Origin: Cercis canadensis
Taxonomy: Eukaryota; Streptophyta; Magnoliopsida; Fabales; Fabaceae
Length of the DNA stretch: 64,000 nt
Assembly: GCA_003255065.1 (NCBI GenBank)
Contig: QAOA01001120.1
Coordinates: 28,755-92,754 of the forward strand
Reading direction: 5' to 3'
Within the stretch, counting starts at the first letter, position 1; each line of letters opens with the position of its first letter. Below the pieces are notes generated by a model. It was given only the letters and a program-made list of their open reading frames with translations. It was not told the DNA's origin and did no database searches. Both the position numbers and the translations under genes were made by a program. Below are positions 1-10,275 of this stretch, piece after piece.

Positions 1-159
1 ATTAACGGGTATGTGGCAGATTTTGCAGTTCCATTCCTTCTTCTGGACCTTGTTACAAGCAACAACCTCTACAATATGAACTTTCATGTCCTTGTTGCTG
101 ATTTTCTTCAGAAAGTATTCATTTTGGTTATTCTTCTACTTTGGAATTTCCTAACCAAG

Positions 160-465
160 TGTTGGACTATGAGACTTTTTCTAAGTACTCTAAGCTAAGA
201 AAATATTCTGTTTTGTTTTATGCATAAAATCTGCTATGCTATCATGTTAGTTGTAGATGAATGGTAATCCTTGTTTGTAGGAAAAAATTTGTCAGGTTTG
301 GTATGGACCAAAATCTACTCTTACTGTAGCTCAAACCAACTATGTACTGTTGGTATTTTGTATATATAGCAGCAAATGAATGAAACTCGTTTTGAGCCTT
401 CTGCAACATAAAAACACTTCTGTTATTTTGTTTTCTGCTACTCCTCTTCCTCTGATTGTGTGACA
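160..465 (+). repeat. 5' LTR of the copia element
   Basis: It is 306 bp and begins TGTTGGACTATGAG. It ends with ...GTGTGACA directly before the primer-binding site. A TATATATA stretch near 361-367 is a plausible TATA box for element transcription (inference). Confidence 0.95.
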
Positions 466-477
466 TGGTATCAGAGC
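466..477 (+). other. Primer-binding site, initiator tRNA-Met type
   Basis: TGGTATCAGAGC lies directly after the 5' LTR. It is the usual plant copia primer-binding site, complementary to the 3' end of initiator methionine tRNA. Confidence 0.93.
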
Positions 478-568
478 TCTAAAGTTCTTTAAGGACTGTG
501 AGAAAAAGAGAGAAAACCAGCAAGACTTCCCTTCCTAAAAAACCTTCAAACACTAGAGAGAAAAATTC

Positions 569-3500
569 ATGGCTTCAAGTAGTTACTCTGCTCCCTCTCC
601 TCCATCTTTCACAGGTGAAAATTACCCAATTTGGGCTAAAGATGAAGGCATACCTTAGAGCATTTGACTTGTGGGAAGTAGTAGAGACAGGAGGACAACC
701 AGCTCCTCTACCTCAAAATCTCACTATAGCTCAAATGAAACAGCATAGAGAAAAGGTTGCCAAAGAATATAAAGCACTGGTAGCTATTCATTCATCTTTG
801 ACAGATGATATTTTTGCAGAATCATACATTATGAGACAGCAAAGCTGGCTTGGGACAAACTTAAAGAGGAGTTTCAAGGCAGTGAAAGAACTAGACAAAT
901 GCAAATGCTCAACTTGAGGAGAGAGTTTGAGTTGTTGAGGATGAAGGAGTCAGAAACTATCAAGGAGTTTGTCGATAGGCTCATGAAGATAGTTAACCAA
1001 CTAAGGTTGCTTGGTGAACAACTCACTGAGCAGAGGATCGTGGACAAGGTTCTCATTAGTGTGCTAGAGAGATTTGAGTCAAAAATCTCTTCTCTGGAAC
1101 TTGTGAAAGATCTATCACAGTTGACAGTAACTGAGGTAGTGAGTGCATTCCAAGGCTTGGAGCAGAGAAGGGCTTTAAGGCAAGATGAGTCTATTGAAGG
1201 TGCTTTTCAAGCAAAGTTGAAGGAAAAGCAAGCTAGCAGTAGTGGAGGTAAGAAGCAATCTGGTGAGAAGAAGGATAAAGAGAAGAAAATGGGAGATAGC
1301 AGCAAAGGAACAACTCGGAAAGACAAGTATCCCACCTGTCCTCATTGCAAGAAGAAAAACCATAGTGAAAAATTTTGTTGGTTTCGGTCAAATGTGAGAT
1401 GCAGAGCTTGTAACCAGCTTGGCCATGTTGAAAAAGTTTGCAAGAACAAAGGAAACCAGCAGGGACAGCAAACACAAGTTGCAGAAAATTATGAGCAAGG
1501 TGAAGAAAAACTCTTTGCTGCCACTTGTTATGTTACAAACAATGGCAAGAATACTTGGTTAATTGATAGTGGCTGCACAAGTCACATGACTCATGATGCT
1601 AGCATATTTAAGGAGCTTGATGACACTTACATCTCCAAAGTGAAGATAAGCAATGGAGAGTATGTAGATGTCAAAGGGAAATGTGTTGTTGCTATTGAGA
1701 CACCTTCAGGTATAAAGCTCATTGCTGATGTTCTTTTTGTGCCCAACATTAGCCAAAATTTGCTAAGTGTAGCACAAATGCTAGAAAGGCATTATACCTT
1801 GCATTTTCAAGATATGTCATGCATTATATTTGATCCCACTGGTTGTGAGTTGATAACTGTTGAAATGAAAGATAAAAGTTTTCCAGTCGAGTGGAAACAA
1901 GTTAGTAACCATGCTAACTCCTGTGTTGAAGATGACTCAGTTTTATGGCATAAAAGACTTGGCCATTTCAACTACTCTACTTTAAAACATATGCATTCAA
2001 GTGAGTTAGTGTTAAACTTGTCTGCTATTGGTGATAACGTTGAAGTGTGTGATGTTTGCCAATATGGAAAACAGACCAAATTGCCATTTTCAGATAGTAC
2101 TTGGAAAGCTTCTGAAAAATTGCAACTTATTCACTCTGATGTATATGGCCCTATGAGTATTTCATCTTTAAATGGCAGTAGATATTTTCTGTTATTCATT
2201 GAGGACTTCTCTAGATGGTGTTAGGTGTATTTCTTGAAACAAAAATCTGAAGTTCTGGATGTTTTCAAAAAATTTAAAGCTATGGTTGAGAAGCAAACCG
2301 GTTGCCATATTAAAATACTCAGATCAGATAATGGAACTAAGTATACTTCTAGGGAATTCAAGGCATTTTGTGAGCAAGAAGGAATTCAGCATCAATTTAC
2401 TGTTCCTTACACTCCTCAACAAAATGGATTGAGTGAAAGGAAAAACAGATCAGTAATGGAAATGGGCATATGTCTTTTGTTTGAGAAGGGTTTACCTAAA
2501 AGTTTTTGGGCTGAGACAGTCAATACCTCAGTATACTTGCTAAATTTGCTACCTACCAGAATCTTGAAAGGTAGAACTCCTTATGAAGTTTGGCATGAAA
2601 CAAAGCCATCAGTTGAGCATCTCAAAATATTTGGTTGTATGTGCTATGCGCATGTGGCTGATGGGAAGGGGACTAAACTTGATGAAAAGGCTAAAGCTGG
2701 AATTTTCTTGGGGTATAGCAGCAATACCAAAGGGTACAGAATTTATAGCTTGAAGACCAAAAAAATTCTTCTTAGCAGAAATGTAAAATTTGATGAATTC
2801 TCCAAGTGGAATTGGGATAGAAATGAAGTTGAAAGGAGTGATAAGAGCCATATTGGGGGAAGTATCTTTCAAAAACAAGATGCAGCAGAAGTGGAGATAG
2901 ATGAAGATAATTATGATGATATACCAATAAGAGGAACCTTACCTCTTGAAGAAATTTATGAAAAATGCAATATAACTTCATTAGAAACTAAAGGCTATAA
3001 GGAGGTAGCAAGTAAAAATGATTGGGAAGTTGCAATGCAGGAGGAGATGAACATGATTGAGAAAAATAGAACATGGACACTTGTTGACAAACCTCAAAAT
3101 CACAAAGTTCTTGGTGTAAAGTGGGTTTATAGAACCAAACTTAATCCAGGTGGTTCTGTGAACAAACTTAAAGCAAGACTTGTTGTGAAAGGCTACTTTC
3201 AGTAGCATGGAGTTGATTTCTCAGAAACATTTGCTCCAGTAGCAAGTCATGACACTATTAGACTTCTAGTGGCTTTAGCAACAAAATTGGGTTGGAAAAT
3301 CTAATATCTTAATGTGAAATCTGCATTTTTAAATGGGTTGCTAGAAGAAGATATTTTTGTTGAACAACCAGAAGGTTTTCTGGTTCTAGGAAGTAAAGAC
3401 AAAGTGTACAAGCTTCACAAAGCTCTTTATGGCTTGAAACAAGCTCCAAGAGCTTGGTATAGCAGAATTGATTCCTACTTGCTGCAACAAAGATTCAAAA

Positions 3501-4531
3501 GAAGTGAGAATGAAGCAACTTTGTATGTGAAGAAAGCTGGAACTGAAGTTGATCTAATTGTGTCTCTTTATGTTGATGATTTGTTAGTCACAGGTGGAGA
3601 TTCGAACTCTTTAAAGCAATTCAAGCTGAATATGGAGCAGGAGTTTGAAATGTCTGATTTAAGTGAAATGAAGTATTTTCTTGGTATGAAAATTGAACAA
3701 TGTGATGCTGGTATTTTCATTTCACAAAAGAAATATGCTTAGGAACTTTTAAAGAAGTTTCATATGGAGAAATCAAAGTCTGTGTCCACTCCTCTTGTTG
3801 TGAATCAAAAGCTGTCAAATTATGATGAAGATAGCAAAGCTGATGACTCACTTTATAGAAGCATAATTGGAAGCCTATTATACTTATCTGCTACCAGACC
3901 AGATGTAATGTTATCTGCAAGTTTGCTTTCAAGATTTATGCATTCACCAAGTCAAGTTCATATGGGTGTAGCTAAGAGAGTTCTTAGGTACATCAGGGGA
4001 ACTACTGATTATGGTTTATGGTATTTGAAGGATGAAAGCAATAAGCTTGACGGCTATGCAGACAATGACCATGGAGGAAGTGTAGATGATGTCAAAAGCA
4101 CTTCAGGTTATTGTTTTTCATTTGGCAGTGGTGTTTTCTCATGGAATTCAAAGAAGCAAGAAGTGGTGACCCAATCAACAGCTGAAGCTGAGTATATGTC
4201 AGCAGTAGGTGCTACTAATCAAGCCATTTGGCTCAGAAAAATCCTACTAGATTTGGAGCAACACCAAAATGAAGCTACTATAATTTGGGTTGACAACAAA
4301 TAAGCTATTGCCATTGCCAAAAATCCTGTGCAGCATGGCAGAACTAAACACATAAACATCAAGTTTCATGCAGTTAGAGAATATGAAAGACTTGGTGAAG
4401 TTAATCTGGTGCATTGCAGTTCTGAAAACCAGATAGCAGACATCATGACCAAGGCTCTTCCTAGAGCCAGATTTGAATTACTAAGAGCAAAGCTTGGAGT
4501 CTTTAAGAAAAATCTCAAGGAGGAGTGTTAG
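569..4531 (+). pseudogene. Copia gag-pol polyprotein, frameshifted and with five internal stops
   Basis: The likely start is the ATG at 569. The gag frame shifts near 640 and again near 835, then stays in one frame to the stop at 4529-4531. In-frame stops lie at 2222 (TAG), 3203 (TAG), 3302 (TAA), 3740 (TAG) and 4301 (TAA). Visible domains in order: a gag region (FTGENYPIW, then KMKAYLRAFDLWEVVE after the shift); two CCHC zinc knuckles at about 1337-1441 (CPHCKKKNHSEKFC and CRACNQLGHVEKVC); protease LIDSGCTSH near 1565; GAG-pre-integrase LWHKRLGH; integrase with HSDVYGP, SDNGTKYTS and GLSERKN; reverse transcriptase with [11 protein letters not shown] and LYVDDL (YVDD codons 3569-3580); RNase H with TAEAEYMSA and WVDNK. 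Most stops fit single C-to-T or G-to-A changes, as expected from decay of methylated DNA (inference). Confidence 0.95.
4517..4525 (+). other. Polypurine tract of the copia element
   Basis: AAGGAGGAG abuts the 3' LTR and overlaps the last gag-pol codons. It is the expected plus-strand priming site. Confidence 0.8.
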
Positions 4532-4844
4532 ACTATGAGACTTTTTCTAAGTACTCTAAGCTAAGAAAATATTTTGTTTTGTTTTATGGATAAAATCTGC
4601 TATGCTATCATGTTAGTTGTAGATGAATGGTAATACTTGTTTGTAAGAAAAAATTTGTCAAGTTTGGTATGGACCAAAATCTACTCTTACTGTAGCTCAA
4701 ACCAACTATGTACTGCTGGTATTTTGTATATATAGCAGCAAATGAATGAAACTCGTTTTGAGCCTTCTGCAACATAAAAACACTTCTGTTATTTTGTTTT
4801 CTGCTGTGTTTTTCTGCTACTCATCTTCCTCTGATTGTGTAACA
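4526..4844 (+). repeat. 3' LTR of the copia element
   Basis: It is 319 bp and begins TGTTAGACTATGAG. It is 13 bp longer than the 5' LTR because of a short tandem repeat near 4800-4815 (TTCTGCTGTGTTTTTCTGCT). It ends in AACA, followed by the target duplication CCAAG. Confidence 0.95.
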
Positions 4845-5518
4845 CCAAGAAAGGTAGCTTTGAGTGGGTGATTACCATTTTTTCTCTCAACTCTTTCAAA
4901 CACTCTACTCATTGGAATCCCTATACTCCAATCCATGAATGGGGATACCACAAATAACCTACTAATTCAAATTGTGGTTCTTCAAGATATAATTTGGTAC
5001 AATCTTTTGCCATCTATATATGAATATAGAGCAGCTAAGCTCCTCATTACAGAACAATTTCCTAGCAATGCGGGGTCTATTGCTTCTGTTAAAGTTGAAT
5101 CTGATGTTCATTCGTTTAGTGCTCGGGAATCGTTAGAGACTGATACTGAGTTAGGTAGCAATGGGAGACTTCATGTGGTGAGTGGTGGTCAGAAATTCCT
5201 CTAGAACATACCCAATAAGGGCCTCTGTATATGGAGACTCTTTGGTCATTAGAATCTCATCCTCAGGAACTTAAGTCAGGGTCTACAAACTCTTTTGCCT
5301 TGCAGTCTTCAGAAAGAGCTGGTGCTAGAACTTCAAGGAGTGTATCTTATAGTTCTGCTTATGAAAGGAACTATCATAGACATGGATCTAGTAACAGAAG
5401 CAAAGTAGCTGATGTCCCCCATGATGTTGACATCATATTTGAACCTTCTAATCGGTCTTCTCTTCAACATGAAACATCTACTAAGAGGTATTCTCATATT
5501 AAACTCCTTTTTAATCCT

Positions 5519-5899
5519 TTTTTTTTTGGTTATTAATTGTTAAAAGAGAGTGCAATAGAAAGGGAGGGGAGTGTATGACAGGGGTTGAAACCCTAGCGTC
5601 AAATACCTTGATATCTCATGGCTAGAAGAGTGCTATTGGATCCGCAATTCATTGGCAAACTTTGCAATTTGAATTGTCTTTTTTCCCCTTTAGTAATACT
5701 TATAAAGACTCCACTGTATACTGGTCCCTGTCTTTCTCGGATTGCTGGGCCTTTATTTTTTTGGTTATTAATTGTTAAAAGAGAGTGCAATAGAAAGGGA
5801 GGGGAGTGTATGACAGGGGTTGAAACGCTAGCGTCAAATACCTTGATATCTTATGGCTAGAAGAGTGCTATTGGATCCGCAATTCATTGGCAAACTTTT
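5519..5899 (+). repeat. Tandem duplication inside PIN pseudogene intron 1, with MED22-intron filler between the copies
   Basis: A block of about 145 bp occurs at 5519-5664 and again at 5754-5899 (offset 235). The intact PIN gene has it once, near 53035-53180. Between the copies lies a second, short version of the intron 1/exon 2 junction (about 5665-5708), then 46 bp (5709-5754) that match MED22 intron 1 as found at 9381-9426. The joins look like template switching or end-joining repair. Confidence 0.85.
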
Positions 5900-6466
5900 A
5901 TTTGGGTAGTAACTTGTCTGCATTGGATATTCAACTCTTTGTAATTTTACTTTTAATTATTAACAAGTTTATCACTTTGCGATTTGAATTGTTTTCTTCC
6001 CCCTTCAGTGATACTCAGAAAGACTCAGACAAAGAAGATGTAGAAGAGTAGACAAAGCTCCATGCAGATGTTCTAACAAAGTTCATCGTAATCACAAAGA
6101 GGAAGAAGCTAATAAGAAATCCAAACACGTATGCTAGTATTGTAGGCATTATATGGTCTCTCATAGCATTCAAGTACGTACTTTACAAATTATTATATTA
6201 CAATATAACCTTTTAATTTATAGCTTAGTTTGTGTATGATCCAAAACTTACAAGTTTATCCACAAAAGAAGGCAATTGAGACATGCATAGATAGCCCTTA
6301 GATTTCTTTAATTTTCTATGATATGTAATTTTTTAATTTTGTTTACAGGTTCAACATCACAATGCCATTGGTTATAAAGTATAAACAACATTTCTTTTTA
6401 ATTTTGTTTTGCATCATTGTGCACTAAATTAATAAGATACTTTATATATGAATTTAGGTCCCATCT

Positions 6467-6900
6467 CACTCATTACGGGCTTGTCTCATCTCACTCACAA
6501 AACAAAAAAACAAAATCAAAGCCCAAAAATTTCACAGAAAAATTTGACCTTATCAGCCCATATCCCACAAATCAAAATCAAACCCCATGAGGAAAAGGCA
6601 GTAACTTTATACCTTGTTGCCAGCATGGGAGAAATGAAGCTCTTCGCCATAAGAGAAGGAATTGATGGTGGGGTAGCCACCTTCTCCTCGGCCTCTCCAT
6701 GTACCCAAAAGGTAGGAAAGTGGTGCCATCAATGGGTATATCACTGGTGGTGATGATGCTACTGATGCCTCCTTTTTTGCATCCATTTTCTTCGGGAATG
6801 TTTCTGATTCTGAAGATTTGCTGCAAAATAATGCTCTGCTCTACAAAGTGTAAACCCACTGTTTTGAGCATAATATTACTATTTGGAAGTTCTCTTTTAT
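6467..6900 (-). pseudogene. Nitrobindin gene fragment: exon 1 with partial intron 1 and upstream DNA
   Basis: This aligns with 61180-61600 at the intact nitrobindin gene. Exon 1 is 6613-6786 (ATG at 6786-6784, 58 codons). It is still open and encodes MDAKKEASVA, then PLSYLLGTWRGRGEGGYP, a near match to the intact exon. The donor GT follows AAG at 6613. About 20 bp of intron just inside the donor are lost. The alignment ends at about 6467, just past the exon 2 acceptor, so exons 2-4 are absent. With no heme-ligand exon it cannot make nitrobindin. Its place after the PIN pseudogene fits descent from the same gene neighbourhood as the right end, with RPSA lost from this copy. Confidence 0.9.
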
Positions 6901-7057
6901 AAACTTGAAAAAAATATGATTGGTCAATAATTAACAGACACAACTATATGTTCGAATTAGTCATTAACTAAACAGATACAACTAAATATATTTGATTTAC
7001 TATGTAATTAAGCTAGTTTCATGAGCTTGTGTAGCCTATATAATTAAAGTTACTCTA

Positions 7058-7552
7058 AGACTCTGTTTGGGAGTTTGAAGTGAGGGGAAATAAAAGTAGA
7101 GGAGAGGAAAAAGAAGGGAAGAGAAAGGGAGAGATTTCTCTCTCATTTGTTTGGATGATTAAAATAAGCAAAATGAGATAAAAGGAAATGAAAGAAATAA
7201 AAATTTATAATTTTACAAATTTATCATTTATTTATAAAGTAAATATATTTAATATAAGATTTAATAATATTATCTAAATAGTATTTAAAAATTAATAATA
7301 TTATCTAAATAATATTTGAAAAAGAATTTGAAGAAATAAATAGAAGTATAATAATAAATTATTCTTTTTTCTTCTCTAAACTCCTCAAATTGGAGGATCA
7401 CAAAAATGAAAGTAAAAAAGAATGTGAGGGTTTAAGGTTACCCCTTAGTTTTATTTCCTTTTTTAATCTTGAACTCCCAAACAAGGGGATTGACACATTT
7501 ACTTCTTTTCTTTCATCTCATTTCCCCTCAATTTTAACTCTCTAACAAAGCT
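7058..7552. mobile_element. MITE-like insertion with imperfect terminal inverted repeats
   Basis: The block copies at 31290-31335 and 43920-43970 lack about 500 bp here. The left end reads CTGTTTGGGAGTTTGAAG then GAGGGGAAAT. The right end, reversed, reads GCTTTGTTAGAGAGTT then GAGGGGAAAT. A second inverted motif (CTCCCAAACAAGGGG, about 7475-7490) may mean nesting. I could not fix a target duplication, so family and exact ends are open. Confidence 0.5.
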
Positions 7553-7593
7553 TGAGATTTATGCTACTATGTAATAAAGCTTCATTGTTTTAA

Positions 7594-8512
7594 CTAATTA
7601 ATGTGAGACTTATTCTACAACCAAAGTTTAAACTATTCAACAGGAAGCGGCATGGTGTTAACATTTATGACTTGTGACAAATGAGATAATTAGAGAAGTT
7701 TGAGATATAAGTATGAGTGATCATGGCCAAAAAAGAGAAGTTTGAGTGATTAATTTTCCAATCAAATATTACAATTGCACTAAAATCTAATAAACAACAA
7801 ATACTGAGAAACAATTCCGGTTAGAGGTATTAAATAAAATATGAGACACTAAAATATAATAAATTAATCACTTTTTGTTTCTCACTTCTCTTGCTGTGTA
7901 TATACTATAAAGTTATCCACTTCATTGGATATGGTGTTGTGATTAATAATTCTCTTTTTTTTTTTTATGTCATTTTAACTTTCAAGTTTATTATATCATT
8001 ATGAAAAGGTATTGTAAATGATAAAATTTATGGGGATTCTATGATACTACACGAGTATGTCATACTAATTAATGTGAGACTTATTCTACAACCAAAGTTA
8101 TAAACTATTCAATAGGAAGCGGCATGATGTTAACATTTATGACTTGTGACAAATGAGATAATTAGAGAAGTTTGAGATTTAAGTATGAGTGATCATGGCC
8201 AAAAAAGAGAAGTTTGAGTGATTAATTTTCCAATCAAATATTACAATTGCACTAAAATCTAATAAACAACAAATACTGAGAAACAATTCCGGTTAGAGGT
8301 ATTAAATAAAATATGAGACACTAAAATCTAATAAAGTAATCACTTTTTGTTTCTCACTTCTCTTGCTGTGTATATACTATAAAGTTATCCACTTCATTGG
8401 ATATGGTGTTGTGATTAATAATTCTCTTTTTTTTTTTTTTGTTATTTTAACTTTCAAGTTTATTATATCATTATGAAAAGGTATTGTAAATGATAAAATT
8501 TATCATTTTAAA
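7594..8512 (+). repeat. Direct tandem duplication, about 440 bp twice at offset 471
   Basis: The sequence starting ATGTGAGACTTATTCTACAA occurs at 7601 and again at 8072. Both copies run on to a poly-T stretch and a TATCATTATGAAAAGG motif. The other block copies have a single version, so this duplication is private to copy 1. Confidence 0.85.
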
Positions 8513-9002
8513 AAAAACAGTAAGCACAAAATTAGGACTAATTCAGAAGTTTTTATTTTTTTTTTTGTGAAAGAAAATTTTTGTAGTAAAAATAATTTTC
8601 CAATATAACAAAAAAGTTGTTTTTAAAAATCTGAAAATAAATTCATTAAAATCCTCTTAAATCAACTAGTAACATTTTATAAAATGATCAACCAATTATA
8701 TTATGTTACTTATTGGTCGTAGTAACTTAGTTTTAATGTTTTTATGCTAAACCCATAAAATAATTCATATGTTTCTCTTCTTTTGGATTAATTAAAACTA
8801 AAATTCATCCACTGAAAAACTAATTTTTTTGGATAAACTGTCCACAATTAAACAATAATTAAGTTGTGGTTTCTATTCCTCATCAGTAACAATAATTCAT
8901 TTATGTTTAAGAGGGCAAAAATTCATCTCAAAATCAGAAAAAAAAAAAAACAAAGATGGAAGAAATTTAGTTTTTTCTGTTATAGTGTAAGGTATTTTTA
9001 AT

Positions 9003-10275
9003 TTACCATATGATAAGGCATTGGATAAGCACGTTATTTCGCTATATAACAACCGAGCGTTTGGGGTACAATATGGTTACTTTACCAAAGCGTTTAAGAA
9101 AAAATAGAGAAGAACTAGTCACCCCAACGCTGTGAATTAAGTCCCCAGTCCATAGCTCTCGTTCCCTCTGAGACTTGGGTGCTACCGGCAATCCTTATCG
9201 CCGGCAGTTCCAGATTCTCCGACGATCCTCAACTACTCCGTCGTTCTCAGGTACGTTTTCCGGCGACGCTTTTTTTTGTTTTGTTTTGTTTTGTTTTCAG
9301 TTCATCTTCATTCATTATTGTCAAACGGGGAGAACCAAATCCGGTGGGGGCTGCCGGCACTGCGCACTTTCCGGCCAATCCTCCACTGTATACTGGTCCC
9401 TGTCTTTCTCGGATTGCTGGGCCTTTTTGTTTATATGCATTATCTCGTGCTTTGTTCCCATTTTGGTCTTTGTGACTTACTGATTTATCATTGAATAATC
9501 ATCGAACAATTACTAGTTATCTGTATAAGTTTGTATATTTCTTGAAATGTGTAATGGAAAAGGAAAAGCTTCTATCTTTGTTCTCTATGCTTCAATCTTA
9601 GAAGCAGGCGCATCTCTTCCTCTTGGTGGGTGAGTGAGAGAGGGAAAGAAGAATGAATAAAGGTGGAGCTGGAGCAGGAGGGTAATAGGAAGTGGAATTG
9701 GTGGTAGTTCTGGAAGTGGGCCCACTGCAGCGGCTGCCGCTGAAGCAAAATACTGTCGCAGAGAGTAGAAGGTGACTTGCCAACATTGTTGACAATTTCG
9801 GCCACCTTGTCAATGTTGCTAGGGTATGTTCAATTACATACTGAATTTTTGTAGCTTGTGAGTATATCAAAGTCACCTTTGGATCGTATTCTTATGATTA
9901 TACTCTGCTCTTGGTAGCTATCTTTCTTATATTGCTCAGATTGGCGTTTTGGCTGCATGTTCACGTGGAAGCACCAAAACAAATGTAAATGAACATCAAT
10001 TAGCTAATGACATTCACTCAATCTGAAACTTATTTTCATGTCAAAGAGAATGTTTCTTTCTTTTTCAATCCAATGGATGAATTTTTTAAATTTTGAGTCC
10101 TATTTAGACATCACAATATGGTCTAGGGCTGGACAGTTTTAGATTTGAACGTCATAATTTGGAGCCTACACATGTAGTTGTGTCATTTGCAAAATGAAAT
10201 CATATATATCTTGAAGAAATGTAGGATAACTTCGACCTTTCAACTGCATATATTTTGACATATAGGACTTACAAT
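9003..10275 (+). pseudogene. MED22 5' fragment, copy A (promoter, 5' UTR exon, first coding exon, part of the next intron)
   Basis: This aligns with the intact MED22 start at 62700-63880. A 5' UTR exon ends at 9250 before GTACGT. An acceptor near 9601 (CAATCTTAG) leads to the coding exon 9653-9823, which ends AGG before GTATGT. The exon is broken: one base is missing in GGGCTAATAGG (here GGGTAATAGG), the alanine/glutamine segment is shortened and out of frame, and one base is lost in GTGACATTGCC. The alignment stops where an hAT-like element enters the intron. The later Mediator exons are absent. It keeps the full upstream region, so it may still be transcribed (inference). Confidence 0.92.

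Larger units (their letters stand above)
160..4844 (+). mobile_element. Ty1/copia LTR retrotransposon, structurally complete but coding-dead
   Basis: The element has two LTRs (160-465 and 4526-4844), both running from TG to CA. It is flanked by the 5-bp target duplication CCAAG at 155-159 and 4845-4849. The intact PIN gene has a single CCAAG at the matching place, which is the empty site. A primer-binding site follows the 5' LTR and a purine tract precedes the 3' LTR. Domain order is gag, protease, integrase, reverse transcriptase, RNase H, which is the copia order. By eye the LTRs differ at about nine positions in 306, plus one 13-bp insertion in the 3' LTR, so insertion is fairly recent. 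Five in-frame stops and two gag frameshifts make it non-autonomous today. Confidence 0.97.
1..6378 (+). pseudogene. PIN-family auxin efflux carrier pseudogene, truncated at window edge and split by a copia element
   Basis: This is a broken paralogue of the intact PIN gene at 52104-54755. Exon 1 survives as 1-159 and 4850-5487, exon 2 as 6009-6173, and exon 3 only as 6349 to about 6378. The rest is missing. A Ty1/copia element sits in exon 1, in the codons for the N-terminal membrane domain. Other lesions against the intact copy are a 7-bp insertion near 5180, a CAG-type codon turned into TAA near 5212, a 4-bp insertion near 5225, an in-frame TAG near 6048, and loss of the last G of exon 2 (AG to AA before the donor at 6174). 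Intron 1 carries an extra duplication with foreign filler. The copy cannot encode a transporter. The 5' end lies outside the window. Identity is very sure, because alignment to the right-hand copy is close to base by base. Confidence 0.93.
6901..8915 (+). repeat. MED22-upstream repeat block, copy 1; no gene seen
   Basis: This AT-rich block precedes MED22 in several places: here, 31140-32345 and 61640-62820. It is inverted at 43620-44225 and partly inverted at 20041-20230. This copy contains two extra features, listed separately: a MITE-like insertion (about 7058-7552) and a 471-bp-offset tandem duplication. Only short, unconserved reading frames occur. Confidence 0.85.

Noticed and set aside
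466..477. tRNA gene remnant
   Set aside because: Only the 12-base primer-binding complement is present, at the exact place expected next to an LTR.
498..4531. Separate genes for each open piece of the copia element
   Set aside because: They are pieces of one decayed gag-pol frame between two LTRs.
9175..9494. Three overlapping frames of 72-102 codons, repeated at 21159-21478 and partly at 33500 and 62870
   Set aside because: They cover the MED22 5' UTR exon and intron 1. The frames are not conserved as protein between copies and run through the GTACGT donor.
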